Positions 55,854 through 63,462 of a stretch of 64,000 bases of DNA are shown here, piece by piece (position 1 is the stretch's first letter; each line of letters begins with the position of its first letter). This stretch comes from Faecalibacterium sp. HTF-F. GTDB lineage: Bacteria; Bacillota; Clostridia; Oscillospirales; Ruminococcaceae. Position numbers and translations under genes: made by a program. The notes under the pieces were generated by a model. That model saw nothing but the letters and a program-made list of their open reading frames with translations. It did not search any database and was not told the origin of the DNA. The stretch spans positions 1,054,001 to 1,118,000 of the forward strand of contig NZ_CP094473.1 in NCBI RefSeq assembly GCF_023347535.1, read 5' to 3'.

Positions 55854-56102
55854 TCATTTGCGGCTGTATTTGCGCCGGGTAGCTGCGCCGCCGCGCAGAT
55901 GCCGCTCGGCTTTGTTGCGGGCCAGCACAGCCCGCACCTGCCGGAACAGCTCCGGCTGCAGCGTCCGCAGCCGCACGGCCACGTCCTTGTGCACCGTGGA
56001 TTTGCTGCACCCGAACACCGCAGCCGCCGCCCGCACGGTGGTGCGATGAGCCGCAATGTACTCGCCCAGCTGTATTGCTCTCTGCTCAGGGTCTCCCTTC
56101 AT
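55854..56102 (-). CDS. spoIIID: SpoIIID-like sporulation transcription regulator
   Basis: This 82-residue DNA-binding protein contains GEYIAAHRTTVRAAAAVFGC then SKSTVHKDVAVRL, the helix-turn-helix of SpoIIID. The basic C-terminus with HLRGGAATRRKYSRK makes the second DNA contact. In spore formers it acts with sigma-E in the mother cell. It is convergent with sigG, with 46 bases between them. Confidence 0.92.
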   Translation of the reverse strand: MKGDPEQRAIQLGEYIAAHRTTVRAAAAVFGCSKSTVHKDVAVRLRTLQPELFRQVRAVLARNKAERHLRGGAATRRKYSRK

Positions 56103-56172
56103 GCCCGGATCCCTCCTGCTGTATTATGGTACAGCCTATGCGCCTGACGGGGCAGATATGTGCCGCCGGGGC

Positions 56173-56200
56173 TTGACTTCTGCACCAGATGCGCTATACT
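56173..56200 (+). promoter_or_regulatory. thiT promoter
   Basis: TTGACT (56173-56178) and TATACT (56195-56200) with 16-base spacing, directly upstream of the riboswitch. Confidence 0.75.
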
Positions 56201-56216
56201 TTTATACGGACATAAA

Positions 56217-56302
56217 AACAGGGGTGCCGAAAGGCTGAGATCCGCATTGTGCGGAGTACCCTTTTACCAGACCGGACAATGCCGGCGTGGGAGTTTGCAG
56301 AA
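56217..56302 (+). promoter_or_regulatory. TPP riboswitch (THI box)
   Basis: The aptamer contains GGGGTGCCGAAAGGCTGAGA, the short variable hairpin TCCGCATTGTGCGGA, TACCC, and GACCGGACAATGCCGGCGTG then GGAG. These are the conserved thiamine-pyrophosphate-binding parts. It precedes thiT, the thiamine transporter, as expected. Confidence 0.95.
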
Positions 56303-56326
56303 CTGTCCGTTCTTTCACAAACCCCG

Positions 56327-56361
56327 TGCGCCTGCTAAAAAGCGGGCGCATTTTGTTTTTG
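56327..56361 (+). terminator. Expression-platform terminator of the TPP riboswitch
   Basis: TGCGCCTGCT pairs with AGCGGGCGCA around AAAA, then TTTTGTTTTT. It would form when thiamine pyrophosphate is bound. Confidence 0.85.
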
Positions 56362-56391
56362 TGTACTATCGTTCTGAGAAGAGGAATCCTT

Positions 56392-57021
56392 ATGACCAAA
56401 ACCTATTCCAAGACCCGCATTCTGGTGGAGGGCGCACTGATGATCGCGCTGTCCACCGTTTTGAGCATGATTCAGATCCCGCTCATGCCCCACGGCGGTT
56501 CCATCACCCTGTTCAGCATGGTGCCCATTCTGGTAATGAGCTACCGCCACGGCGCAAAGTGGGGCGTCATGACCGCCTTCGTCAACAGCCTGATCCAGCT
56601 TGTGCAGGGCCTTGGCAATCTGGCGTACTGCCAGACCCTCACGGCGCAGGTGGGCTGCGTGCTGCTGGACTACCTTCTGGCCTTCACTGTGCTGGGCTTC
56701 GCCTGCCTGATTGCAAAGCCTTTCCGCAGCCGTACCGTGGGTGTCGGTGTCAGTGCCTTTGTGGTATGCCTGCTGCGCTTCCTGTGCAGCTTTCTGTCCG
56801 GTTACATCGTCTGGAAGGACTACGACTACGCTTTCAGCTGGATGACCGAGGTCGGCTTTCCCGGGATCTCCAGCATGAGCGTGGACGGTCTGTGCTGGCT
56901 GTACAGCGCCGTGTACAACGCCACTTACATGCTGCCGGAAGCCATCCTGACCACCGTCCTTGTGGTGATCCTGATCCGTGTCGCACCCCAGATCTTCGAC
57001 CGGCAGAACGCAAGAGCGTAA
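56392..57021 (+). CDS. thiT: Thiamine transporter S-component
   Basis: This 209-residue membrane protein starts MTKTYSKTRILVEGALMIAL and has six hydrophobic helices. Its aromatic-rich loops (WKDYDYAFSW, WLYSAVYNATYMLPE) are like ThiT, the thiamine-binding subunit of energy-coupling-factor transporters. The upstream TPP riboswitch supports thiamine as substrate. The ATG at 56392 follows GAGGAATCCTT. A longer in-frame start lies inside the riboswitch terminator and is rejected. Confidence 0.95.
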   Translation: MTKTYSKTRILVEGALMIALSTVLSMIQIPLMPHGGSITLFSMVPILVMSYRHGAKWGVMTAFVNSLIQLVQGLGNLAYCQTLTAQVGCVLLDYLLAFTVLGFACLIAKPFRSRTVGVGVSAFVVCLLRFLCSFLSGYIVWKDYDYAFSWMTEVGFPGISSMSVDGLCWLYSAVYNATYMLPEAILTTVLVVILIRVAPQIFDRQNARA

Positions 57022-57100
57022 GTTTTTTCGCAGTCATTTTTCCCGCCGGGAAGGGCATTCCCCCGGCGGGAATTTTTTTGCAGAAAATCCAGAAAAGCTG

Positions 57101-57129
57101 TTGACAATCCGGCAAGGCGCTGGTATAAT
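57101..57129 (+). promoter_or_regulatory. Promoter of tRNA-Ala copy 2
   Basis: TTGACA (57101-57106) and TATAAT (57124-57129) with 17-base spacing; identical to the promoter of copy 1. Confidence 0.92.
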
Positions 57130-57161
57130 TACTCCTGTCGTCAGGCACGGCACGGACATCT

Positions 57162-57237
<76 letters not shown>

Positions 57238-57246
57238 ATCAAGAGC

Positions 57247-57295
57247 AAAACGAACACAGAACCACCATTCAAATGGTCGGTAATGTGTTCGTTTT
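57247..57295 (+). terminator. Terminator of tRNA-Ala copy 2
   Basis: AAAACGAACACA pairs with TGTGTTCGTTTT, followed by GTTTTGC. Confidence 0.85.
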
Positions 57296-57330
57296 GTTTT
57301 GCGAGATTCCAAATGTCACCCTGACATGAA

Positions 57331-57372
57331 AAAAGCGCCCACGTTACCATCATCGGTAGTGTGGGCGCTTTT
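57331..57372. terminator. Second, bidirectional terminator
   Basis: AAAAGCGCCCAC (57331-57342) pairs with GTGGGCGCTTTT (57361-57372). Confidence 0.85.
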
Positions 57373-57487
57373 CTGTCTTAATTTACCGAAAATCGGAAAA
57401 AACTCCCGAAATATGAAGTTTTCTGCCAAAATGCAGACAAGCCGGGTACATATCGGCTAAAATTTCGGTAAAAGGAGACAAAAGGCT

Positions 57488-57754
57488 ATGATTAGAATTT
57501 TGCTGTCTACCCGCCTCGGCGAAAGGCGGATGACACAGAGCGAACTTGCACGTGCAACAGGGATTCGCTCCCAGACCATCAATGAGCTGTACCACGATTT
57601 TGCAGAGCGAGTCAGCCTGGATGATCTCGACCTCATTTGCGAGGCCCTTGACTGCGAACTGGATGACCTCATCGTGAGAGAGCCCAACCCGGAGCGTAGG
57701 GTCAAAGAGGTGCGGCACATCCCTCAGACCGTGAACAAGTCTCGCAAGAAATAA
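57488..57754 (+). CDS. XRE-family helix-turn-helix regulator 1
   Basis: This 88-residue protein starts MIRILLSTRLGERRMTQSEL. The helix-turn-helix is TQSELARATGIRSQTINELY, followed by LDDLDLICEALDCELDDLIV, the usual five-helix XRE fold. A basic tail of 20 residues follows. GGAGACAAAAGGCT provides a ribosome site. It is convergent with a second, related regulator. Probably part of the control region of the mobile element to the right. Confidence 0.87.
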   Translation: MIRILLSTRLGERRMTQSELARATGIRSQTINELYHDFAERVSLDDLDLICEALDCELDDLIVREPNPERRVKEVRHIPQTVNKSRKK

Positions 57755-57773
57755 CCTCTCCTGCCCGGATGCG

Positions 57774-58001
57774 TCAAGCGTCCGGGCTTTTTTCGTTCTC
57801 ATCCGGCACGAATTCCAGAAGATCTGCGGGCTGGCAGTCCAGAACGGTGCACAGCTTGTCCAGAACGTCCAACGGAATATGCTTGACGGAGTTGTTGTTC
57901 ATGCCCGACAGAGTGGGCTGGCGAATCCCAGTCATTGCGACCAAATCCTTTTGTTTGATGCCTTTTTCGGCAAGCACGGCTTTCAACTTGATGCGAATCA
58001 T
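57774..58001 (-). CDS. XRE-family helix-turn-helix regulator 2 (likely element repressor)
   Basis: This 75-residue protein starts MIRIKLKAVLAEKGIKQKDL and contains KQKDLVAMTGIRQPTLSGMN then VLDKLCTVLDCQPADLLEFV, a compact XRE fold. It is transcribed from its own promoter (58051-58023), which faces away from the amidoligase operon promoter. Two different dyads lie between the two, so this protein is the natural candidate for a repressor acting like phage CI. Confidence 0.87.
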   Translation of the reverse strand: MIRIKLKAVLAEKGIKQKDLVAMTGIRQPTLSGMNNNSVKHIPLDVLDKLCTVLDCQPADLLEFVPDENEKSPDA

Positions 58002-58022
58002 GTAAGCACCTCCCTTTTCTTC

Positions 58023-58078
58023 ACTATATCACACTTACCTGAAAATTGCAACGCTTTTCGTAAAAATATTTACGAAAA
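58023..58078 (-). promoter_or_regulatory. Regulator 2 promoter with 10-bp inverted repeat
   Basis: On the minus strand TTGCAA (58051-58046) and TATAGT (58028-58023) have 17-base spacing. Just upstream, TTTTCGTAAA (58055-58064) and TTTACGAAAA (58069-58078) form a perfect inverted repeat. Confidence 0.75.
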
Positions 58079-58092
58079 ATGTTGTTTTGCTA

Positions 58093-58121
58093 TTGACATA
58101 CAACGAAATTCGTTGTATAAT
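58093..58121 (+). promoter_or_regulatory. Amidoligase operon promoter with operator between -35 and -10
   Basis: TTGACA (58093-58098) and TATAAT (58116-58121) have 17-base spacing. The spacer is filled by ACAACGAAATTCGTTGT (58100-58116), a perfect 8+1+8 palindrome. A repressor there would block polymerase. Confidence 0.88.
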
Positions 58122-58180
58122 ATAGACATAGAGAGGAGGTTACGAGGTGCAAGGGAGCAACCCAAAGGGGGTGATGCTCC

Positions 58181-58279
58181 ATGACAAGCAAGGAATTTGC
58201 AAAGCTCACCAGAGCCGAGCAGGTAGCCCGCTTTGAAGCATACAAAAAAGCGGCTCAGGATCGCACCCTGAACCGCTAA
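58181..58279 (+). CDS. Small 32-residue protein
   Basis: The ORF encodes MTSKEFAKLTRAEQVARFEA then YKKAAQDRTLNR. AAAGGGGG lies 9-16 bases upstream. It is the first gene after the operator-controlled promoter. The charged helical sequence is not recognised. It could be a leader-type or regulatory peptide. Confidence 0.55.
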   Translation: MTSKEFAKLTRAEQVARFEAYKKAAQDRTLNR

Positions 58280-58369
58280 CCGCTAAAAGCCCGTTATCCA
58301 CAAGCCCCTTGCACCTCCATTTTATTTTTTTATTGAAGATTTGTCAAGAGTAAATCGGAGGTTTTCAGC

Positions 58370-58933
58370 ATGAAGTTCATTGACATCAACCGAGAGTTCA
58401 CCGCAGCAGCCAACAGCTACATGGCGCAGGGCTACTACATCAACGCCGGAACGATGGGCGGAAGCCAGGGCGAGGTCGCTCACATCGACCTCACAAACGG
58501 CACCGAGATCATCCGGGTGCTGCTCACCACATTTAACAACTACCTTGGCACCGAGGGTGTGGAGCTGATTGTTGGCCGGGTCAAGGACGACATCAAGCCC
58601 AATCAGGAAGACCGCTGGAACACCGTCTGGAATGAGCGTCTAGAGGTCATCAGCAACAAGAAGTTCTACCGTCTGAACAACCGCGCACAGGATGGATTCT
58701 ACGGCACAGAGGAGGAAGCAAACGCCGCCGAGGAGAAGCGGTTTGACCGCTACAAGAGCCGCCGCAGCAATGACAGTGCGCTGGATGTGACCACAAAGGC
58801 CGCTCCGATGGTCAAAAAGTACATCCACGAGAAGTTCGGTGTCCGGCGCGTGAAGATGGACGACATCAAGGTCGTCAAGCACGGTGGCCGCTACACCGTC
58901 ACCTACCACAAGCACGCTGCACAGCTGCACTAA
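58370..58933 (+). CDS. Unrecognised accessory protein of the amidoligase operon
   Basis: This 187-residue soluble protein starts MKFIDINREFTAAANSYMAQ. It contains HIDLTNGTEIIRVLLTTFNN and a charged C-terminal half ending VKHGGRYTVTYHKHAAQLH. I do not recognise a family. CGGAGGTTTTCAGC supplies a ribosome site. It ends 15 bases before the amidoligase gene and probably works with it. Confidence 0.75.
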   Translation: MKFIDINREFTAAANSYMAQGYYINAGTMGGSQGEVAHIDLTNGTEIIRVLLTTFNNYLGTEGVELIVGRVKDDIKPNQEDRWNTVWNERLEVISNKKFYRLNNRAQDGFYGTEEEANAAEEKRFDRYKSRRSNDSALDVTTKAAPMVKKYIHEKFGVRRVKMDDIKVVKHGGRYTVTYHKHAAQLH

Positions 58934-58948
58934 GGGGAGGGCGCAAAG

Positions 58949-59887
58949 ATGGTCACGATTCAGAGCCAAAACTTCGGCGTTGAGATTGAAATGACGGGCG
59001 TTTCCCGCGGAACAGCCGCCTCCGTCATCGCCAACTACTTCGGTGTCGGCGGTATCCACTTTGCAGGTGGCACCTACCAGACGTACGAGGCCAAGGATAG
59101 CAAAGGCCGCGTATGGAAGTGCATGAGAGACGGTTCCATCACTCCCCGGCGGCGCAGAGGTGGTGCAATCGTAGAGGCAGACGATACCTACCGCTGCGAG
59201 GTCGTGACCCCGATTCTCCAGTATGAGGACATCACCGACCTGCAAGAGGTCATCCGGGCACTGGTCAAGAAGGGTGCCATGGCGAACAGCTCCTGTGGTA
59301 TCCACGTCCATGTTGACGGTGCGAACCACACGCCCGAAAGCCTCTGCCGGCTGCTGAACTTCGCCACCGGGCGGCAGGATCTGTTCTACGAAGCCCTGCA
59401 GATCGGCAGCCGCGCAGACCACTGGTGCCACAAAATCAACCCTGCCCTGTTCCGTGAAATGAAGAAGAACGGCCGAGCAAGCCGGAACGATGCAGAGCGC
59501 ATCTGGTACAGCGTAGTGAATGACGGATATGATGGAGGTGTGGATTCTTCCCACTACAACAGCACCCGGTATCACGGAATCAACCTCCATGCATTCTTCA
59601 CAAAGGGCACCGTGGAGTTCCGGCTGTTCAACGGAACCACCCACGCCGGGCGCATCAAAGCATACGTTCAGTTCTGCTTGGCAATGAGCGCATGGGCTAT
59701 CAACTGTGACCACGACAACCTTCACTTTAGGTCTATCAGCGGGTACACCCAGCAGCAGAAGCACGATTTGATGATGCGGGTGCTTACAAAGCGTCTGGGC
59801 ATGAGAGGCCCGGAATTCAAGACCGCCCGGTTGCATCTCACCTCTGCATTTTTGACAGAGGCCGAGAGTGAAAATACCGCCGCCTAA
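58949..59887 (+). CDS. Amidoligase-family enzyme
   Basis: This 312-residue protein starts MVTIQSQNFGVEIEMTGVSR. The motifs FGVEIEMTG, YRCEVVTPIL, SSCGIHVHVDGANHTPESL and TVEFRLFNGTTHAGRIKAYV are those of the amidoligase_2 family, ATP-grasp-unrelated COOH-NH2 ligases of the glutamine synthetase/GCS fold. Predicted members add amino acids to peptides or other substrates and occur in phages and mobile DNA. Metal-binding glutamates are in VEIEM and CEVVTP. GGGGAGGGC precedes the start. Confidence 0.85.
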   Translation: MVTIQSQNFGVEIEMTGVSRGTAASVIANYFGVGGIHFAGGTYQTYEAKDSKGRVWKCMRDGSITPRRRRGGAIVEADDTYRCEVVTPILQYEDITDLQEVIRALVKKGAMANSSCGIHVHVDGANHTPESLCRLLNFATGRQDLFYEALQIGSRADHWCHKINPALFREMKKNGRASRNDAERIWYSVVNDGYDGGVDSSHYNSTRYHGINLHAFFTKGTVEFRLFNGTTHAGRIKAYVQFCLAMSAWAINCDHDNLHFRSISGYTQQQKHDLMMRVLTKRLGMRGPEFKTARLHLTSAFLTEAESENTAA

Positions 59888-59938
59888 AAACCGAAAAGCT
59901 GCGCTATCTGGCTATACGGGCATTTGGAGGATATGACA

Positions 59939-60340
59939 ATGAAACTTTACAAATACTCCGGCACCATCGAGGAGCTTGCCGTTGAACGCGGTCGAATCTC
60001 CTATATCAAACTCTTTGATGTGACCGACTTCGACAAAGCACCAACCAGACTGGAAGTCTTCGGTGCGCTCGGCAAGTACATTGCGGCCATCGAGTTAACC
60101 GATGCCGAAGAGCGGTACATCAAGAGTGATTGGTACTTTGACAGCAACCTGTATCTGCGCCGCATTGAAGTCCCCGGCGTGGGCGATTGGCCGGCAAAGA
60201 TTATCACCCAGTCGCCTGACGACATCGACCAGCTGGAGATCTTCGGAGAGCGGGAGTACATCGAAACCAGCAAGCCGAAGTCCATGCCCGGCGAGGAAGT
60301 GAACCGCTGGCTGATGTGGGAACGTCAGAACATGAAGTAA
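59939..60340 (+). CDS. Unrecognised protein after the amidoligase
   Basis: This 133-residue acidic protein starts MKLYKYSGTIEELAVERGRI. It contains FDVTDFDKAPTRLEVFGALG and SDWYFDSNLYLRRIEVPGVG, a mostly beta pattern. I chose the ATG eight bases after GGAGG; nearer starts are too close. Family unknown. Its conserved placement suggests it belongs to the same operon. Confidence 0.7.
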   Translation: MKLYKYSGTIEELAVERGRISYIKLFDVTDFDKAPTRLEVFGALGKYIAAIELTDAEERYIKSDWYFDSNLYLRRIEVPGVGDWPAKIITQSPDDIDQLEIFGEREYIETSKPKSMPGEEVNRWLMWERQNMK

Positions 60341-60353
60341 GGAGGTCATGACC

Positions 60354-60749
60354 ATGTTCAGTATTACCGATAATGAGAGATTGCGGGATGCGTATGCACT
60401 CCTGATGTTCATGCAGCGCGATATTTCAGCCTCTGCCGAAAAGAAATCCGCTGTGAAAAACTTGGCCGCAACCGTCAAGATGGAGATCCGGGCCTACAAT
60501 AACCGCCCCGTTTCCAATGTGCGCATTATCAGTGCCGACTATGACGGCCGTCTGGAGCTTGTTCAGCTGCCCGATAAGCTGGACGAGGCGCACGAGGCGG
60601 ATGCCGCCGACTGGTTTCGCGACAACTGCTATCTGGAAGCTTACAACAGCCAATATGACTGCACAGGGCAGGAGTTCACGAGCTGGTATAAGCTGTTCAG
60701 GCGGCAGGGCCACTGGTTTGCATACCACTTGGTTAGCCGAGATGTTTAA
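60354..60749 (+). CDS. Unrecognised small protein in the amidoligase operon
   Basis: This 131-residue protein starts MFSITDNERLRDAYALLMFM. It ends with an aromatic-rich segment (FTSWYKLFRRQGHWFAYHLV). No family is recognised. GGAGG lies eight bases before the selected ATG and the previous gene ends 13 bases upstream, so they are co-transcribed. Confidence 0.7.
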   Translation: MFSITDNERLRDAYALLMFMQRDISASAEKKSAVKNLAATVKMEIRAYNNRPVSNVRIISADYDGRLELVQLPDKLDEAHEADAADWFRDNCYLEAYNSQYDCTGQEFTSWYKLFRRQGHWFAYHLVSRDV

Positions 60750-60761
60750 GGAGGAAGCACA

Positions 60762-61016
60762 ATGACAGACGAAAAAGCTATTGAGAAGATGGTCTATGAC
60801 CAGCAGCAGGGCTGGCCGCTGTGCCCCCGCTGCGGCGAGAGGATGCCGAACAAACTGACCCACGGAGCACTGAGCCGCCACGCCAAGGGCGTGTACATCT
60901 GCGCGGCCTGCGGCACCGATGAAGCCCTCCGGGACTGGACCGGGAACGTCAAACCGCTGTCCGACTGGGTGCTGGTTCGCGTATACAACGGAGATTTATG
61001 GAAAGAGGCGAAGTAA
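60762..61016 (+). CDS. Zinc-ribbon protein
   Basis: This 84-residue protein has two CxxC pairs, CPRCGERMPNKL and YICAACGTDEALRDW, separated by about 26 residues, a classical zinc ribbon. A similar layout occurs in small phage or plasmid proteins. It starts 12 bases after the preceding gene with AAGGAGGAAG upstream. Nucleic acid binding is plausible, not shown. Confidence 0.78.
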   Translation: MTDEKAIEKMVYDQQQGWPLCPRCGERMPNKLTHGALSRHAKGVYICAACGTDEALRDWTGNVKPLSDWVLVRVYNGDLWKEAK

Positions 61017-61017
61017 A

Positions 61018-61371
61018 ATGAGTAACATTGAAAAATTTGCTCCGAGGCTGAGAACGCTTATTGACGAAAGCGGGATTACTGTGCGTTCGCTGGCAAAAGA
61101 TTTGAATGTATCGGTTGGCGTTTTGTCTGATTGGCAAAACGGAAACAAGACTCCAAGAGGAGATTCTATTATGAAACTCACGGAATATTTCGGTGTCACT
61201 GCTGATTATCTGTTGGGTCTGACCGATGCAAGCACGATAGATGCCGATATTAGAATTTCGTGTGACACTACCGGTCTTTCTGAAAAGGCGGTCAAGATAC
61301 TTTCCGGCATGGAAAAGTCGGACGTTGAAAAGCTGTCCAAGTTGATTGAATTCTACAGCACCATCCGATAA
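61018..61371 (+). CDS. XRE-family phage-like repressor
   Basis: This 117-residue protein starts MSNIEKFAPRLRTLIDESGI and contains VRSLAKDLNVSVGVLSDWQN then GNKTPRGDSIMKLTEYFGVT and ADYLLGLTD, the classic XRE repressor domain. A C-terminal dimerisation tail follows. It begins one base after the zinc-ribbon gene stop, so it is the last gene of the operon and may regulate it. Confidence 0.9.
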   Translation: MSNIEKFAPRLRTLIDESGITVRSLAKDLNVSVGVLSDWQNGNKTPRGDSIMKLTEYFGVTADYLLGLTDASTIDADIRISCDTTGLSEKAVKILSGMEKSDVEKLSKLIEFYSTIR

Positions 61372-61373
61372 AC

Positions 61374-61449
61374 AAAAAATCCCCCTCCACTTTGCCTACA
61401 CATACCCCGCGAGGTTCGCAGGGCTTCGACAAAGCAGAGGGGGATTTTT
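61374..61449. terminator. Bidirectional terminator between the operon and the lysis module
   Basis: AAAAAATCCCCCTC (61374-61387) pairs with GAGGGGGATTTTT (61437-61449). Inner sequences (CCCGCGAGG) add a second hairpin. Confidence 0.85.
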
Positions 61450-61562
61450 GCGCGCTACCGAGGTAGCCAAATATAAAATCAAGAGTGGACCATGCCGGGC
61501 CGCTCTCTACAAAAGCCGAAGCTTTTCAAGTGCCTCTATTTTACACGGCACTCATGCAGCAG

Positions 61563-61880
61563 TCAAGACTTTTTGCCCAGTGCTGCGGTCATAACATCAA
61601 AGGCGTGTTCGATGACAGTATCCATCACCTCGTCGGTGATGGCCCAGCGGATAGCCGCCGGGCACTTGGCGCGGAGAGCGGCGAACACCTGCTTCTTCTT
61701 TTTGGCACCCTGCCCGCTGCCCATGATGGACAGCTCGGCCTTTTCGACCAGCTCCAGAGCCAGATCCTTGACGGTGGCCTTGTAGCCCAACCGGATACCG
61801 CCGATTGCCAGTGCGATAAAACCCGCCAGCATCAAGATGATGGCGACGGGAGCGGGAATAAAGTTCAGCATAGCTTCCAT
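61563..61880 (-). CDS. Holin-like phage protein
   Basis: This 105-residue protein starts MEAMLNFIPAPVAIILMLAG. One or two membrane helices (residues 5-30) are followed by a long charged, Lys-rich soluble region. The place right after the endolysin gene and the single N-terminal membrane anchor fit LLH-type phage holins, which make the membrane hole for endolysin release. AGGAGGCAATACC lies upstream of the ATG at 61880. Confidence 0.7.
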   Translation of the reverse strand: MEAMLNFIPAPVAIILMLAGFIALAIGGIRLGYKATVKDLALELVEKAELSIMGSGQGAKKKKQVFAALRAKCPAAIRWAITDEVMDTVIEHAFDVMTAALGKKS

Positions 61881-61958
61881 GGTATTGCCTCCTATAAGCA
61901 TCAGCGGCGCGGAGAGCTACCCCTGCGCCGTTTTGTCGTGTTGGTTATATCGGATGTT

Positions 61959-62615
61959 TCACAGGTACTTGGAAGCCCCGGAAATGGCCTTCCAGCTGGC
62001 AGGGCCGCAGATGCCGTCCACCGTCAGTCCATGAGCCTCCTGCGCTTTCAGCAGCGCGTTCTCTGTGCCCTCGCCGAAAATGCCGTCCGGGGTCAGTCCC
62101 AGCAGCCGCTGGAGCATCTTCGTGGCTGCACGGTTTGCATCCCCGGTGCAACCCCGGCGGATGGTCGGCAGAATGAACTTCTGGTAGGTGGTGCTGGGGT
62201 AGTGCCGCGGGGCATCGCACAGCCACGTTGCCTTTGCATCGCGGGTATCGGTGTGTACGATGGCGCAGCCGTCATACCAGTAGATGCCCACCGCCTTGAA
62301 ATACTGGGCGGCGATGATGCCCAAGGCCACAGGATTGATGCTGCGGTTCACCATGCGCCAGTCTGCCGCCATACCATAGCGGTGCTTGGAATTTGGGCTT
62401 CCGCCAACGGTTTTGCTGGCATTGTGCGTGATGCAACGGTATCCGCTGGTCACCTTGATGGCCTTGCCCAGCTTATCCCGGATGGCCTGAAGTTTTTCGA
62501 CCAGCTCCGAATCGACCATCTGGCGAGTACACCCGCAGGGGCACTTGAAGTCCTTGCGGGTGAAGTTCTTGCTCAGGGCAGATGTGTCGCTGGCCTGATA
62601 GACGATGACTCTCAT
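61959..62615 (-). CDS. Phage endolysin: M15-family peptidase with peptidoglycan-binding domain
   Basis: This 218-residue protein starts MRVIVYQASDTSALSKNFTR. The catalytic domain has IKVTSGYRCITHNASKTVGG, NSKHRYGMAADWRM and AIVHTDTRD, the His/Asp/His zinc site of D-Ala-D-Ala carboxypeptidase/L,D-peptidases. The C-terminal QRLLGLTPDGIFGEGTENAL and GLTVDGICGPASW are a peptidoglycan-binding type 1 domain. It would cleave cell-wall crosslinks at lysis. AAGGAGG precedes the start. Confidence 0.9.
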   Translation of the reverse strand: MRVIVYQASDTSALSKNFTRKDFKCPCGCTRQMVDSELVEKLQAIRDKLGKAIKVTSGYRCITHNASKTVGGSPNSKHRYGMAADWRMVNRSINPVALGIIAAQYFKAVGIYWYDGCAIVHTDTRDAKATWLCDAPRHYPSTTYQKFILPTIRRGCTGDANRAATKMLQRLLGLTPDGIFGEGTENALLKAQEAHGLTVDGICGPASWKAISGASKYL

Positions 62616-62629
62616 GTAGAAAACCTCCT

Positions 62630-63058
62630 TCAAGAGAAGTCGTGCTTTTGAAGCCGCTCATTGTACACCCGTTTGATATTCGCTACCGCACAGATGCAGC
62701 GGTTGTTTTTGTAGTCGGGGTGACTGCGGCAGTAGTCCTCATAGGCATCAATGACGGCCAAAATCTCGATAAAATGCTCCCTCGTGTGGTGCTTATCATC
62801 AATCAGTTCGTCATTGAAGCGCAGGATCTGGGTACGCAGAAGATTGGCATTGCGCTCATCATCAACTTGGATATGCTCCTCCAGCTTTTTCTGGGTCTGC
62901 TTCTGCTGTTCCAGCACTTCAGCATTCAGGGCGTGTCCGATGATTTTCGCAAGCCTGCTCCACGGATTGATCTTGATGGGCGAAACCTCAATGAGCGAGA
63001 GCAGCACCAAAACCATCCCGCCACCGCTCCAGAACAATTCTTTCAGATTCACAGCCAT
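62630..63058 (-). CDS. Phage membrane-anchored protein of unknown function
   Basis: This 142-residue protein starts MAVNLKELFWSGGGMVLVLL with one N-terminal membrane helix. A long coiled-coil region follows (EVLEQQKQTQKKLEEHIQVD) and ends in a Cys/Tyr-containing segment (DYCRSHPDYKNNRCICAVAN). The shape resembles small phage proteins near lysis genes (spanin- or holin-associated), but identity is unknown. It ends 14 bases before the endolysin start. Confidence 0.65.
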   Translation of the reverse strand: MAVNLKELFWSGGGMVLVLLSLIEVSPIKINPWSRLAKIIGHALNAEVLEQQKQTQKKLEEHIQVDDERNANLLRTQILRFNDELIDDKHHTREHFIEILAVIDAYEDYCRSHPDYKNNRCICAVANIKRVYNERLQKHDFS

Positions 63059-63063
63059 CCCCC

Positions 63064-63459
63064 TCACTGAACCAGCGCGGCGATTGCCTGCAAATCAAAA
63101 ATCGGAGCATCAAAAAACGCTCTCGCCCACAGCCAGTAGTCTTCGGACTCCGGGCGGCGGTACTTTTGACAGAGTGCCGATGCCCAAACCCGGTTCCAGC
63201 GGGTCTGGTAGGCTGCATCCCGGCGCTCAAGGCACCGCTGGATGCTGTCAACCAGCTTCCCCCGCAGGTCACCAGCGCCGTCGTCGTCCTGCACGAAGTA
63301 GTCCAGAGCGTTCTGGCTGCTCACAGTGCATACGCGCTTATTCTGGTGTATAAGAAAACCGCCCTGATTACTCAGGACGGTTCCATAAGGGATGTTCACA
63401 CGCCCGTCAATCCCGACGAAGCGGGCCCGACGGCGGGCGATAAAGCGTTCATGCTCCAT
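63064..63459 (-). CDS. Phage protein of unknown function
   Basis: This 131-residue protein starts MEHERFIARRRARFVGIDGR. It contains NIPYGTVLSNQGGFLIHQNK and a C-terminal helical part with RWNRVWASALCQKYRRPESE. No family recognised. It overlaps no neighbour but lies within six bases of both, so it belongs to the lysis/tail transcript. Confidence 0.65.
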   Translation of the reverse strand: MEHERFIARRRARFVGIDGRVNIPYGTVLSNQGGFLIHQNKRVCTVSSQNALDYFVQDDDGAGDLRGKLVDSIQRCLERRDAAYQTRWNRVWASALCQKYRRPESEDYWLWARAFFDAPIFDLQAIAALVQ

Positions 63460-63462
63460 AGG

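Noticed and set aside
58640..59836. 398-codon minus-strand ORF opposite the amidoligase operon
   Set aside because: Antisense shadow across two plus-strand genes; the plus strand has ribosome sites, motifs and an operator-controlled promoter.
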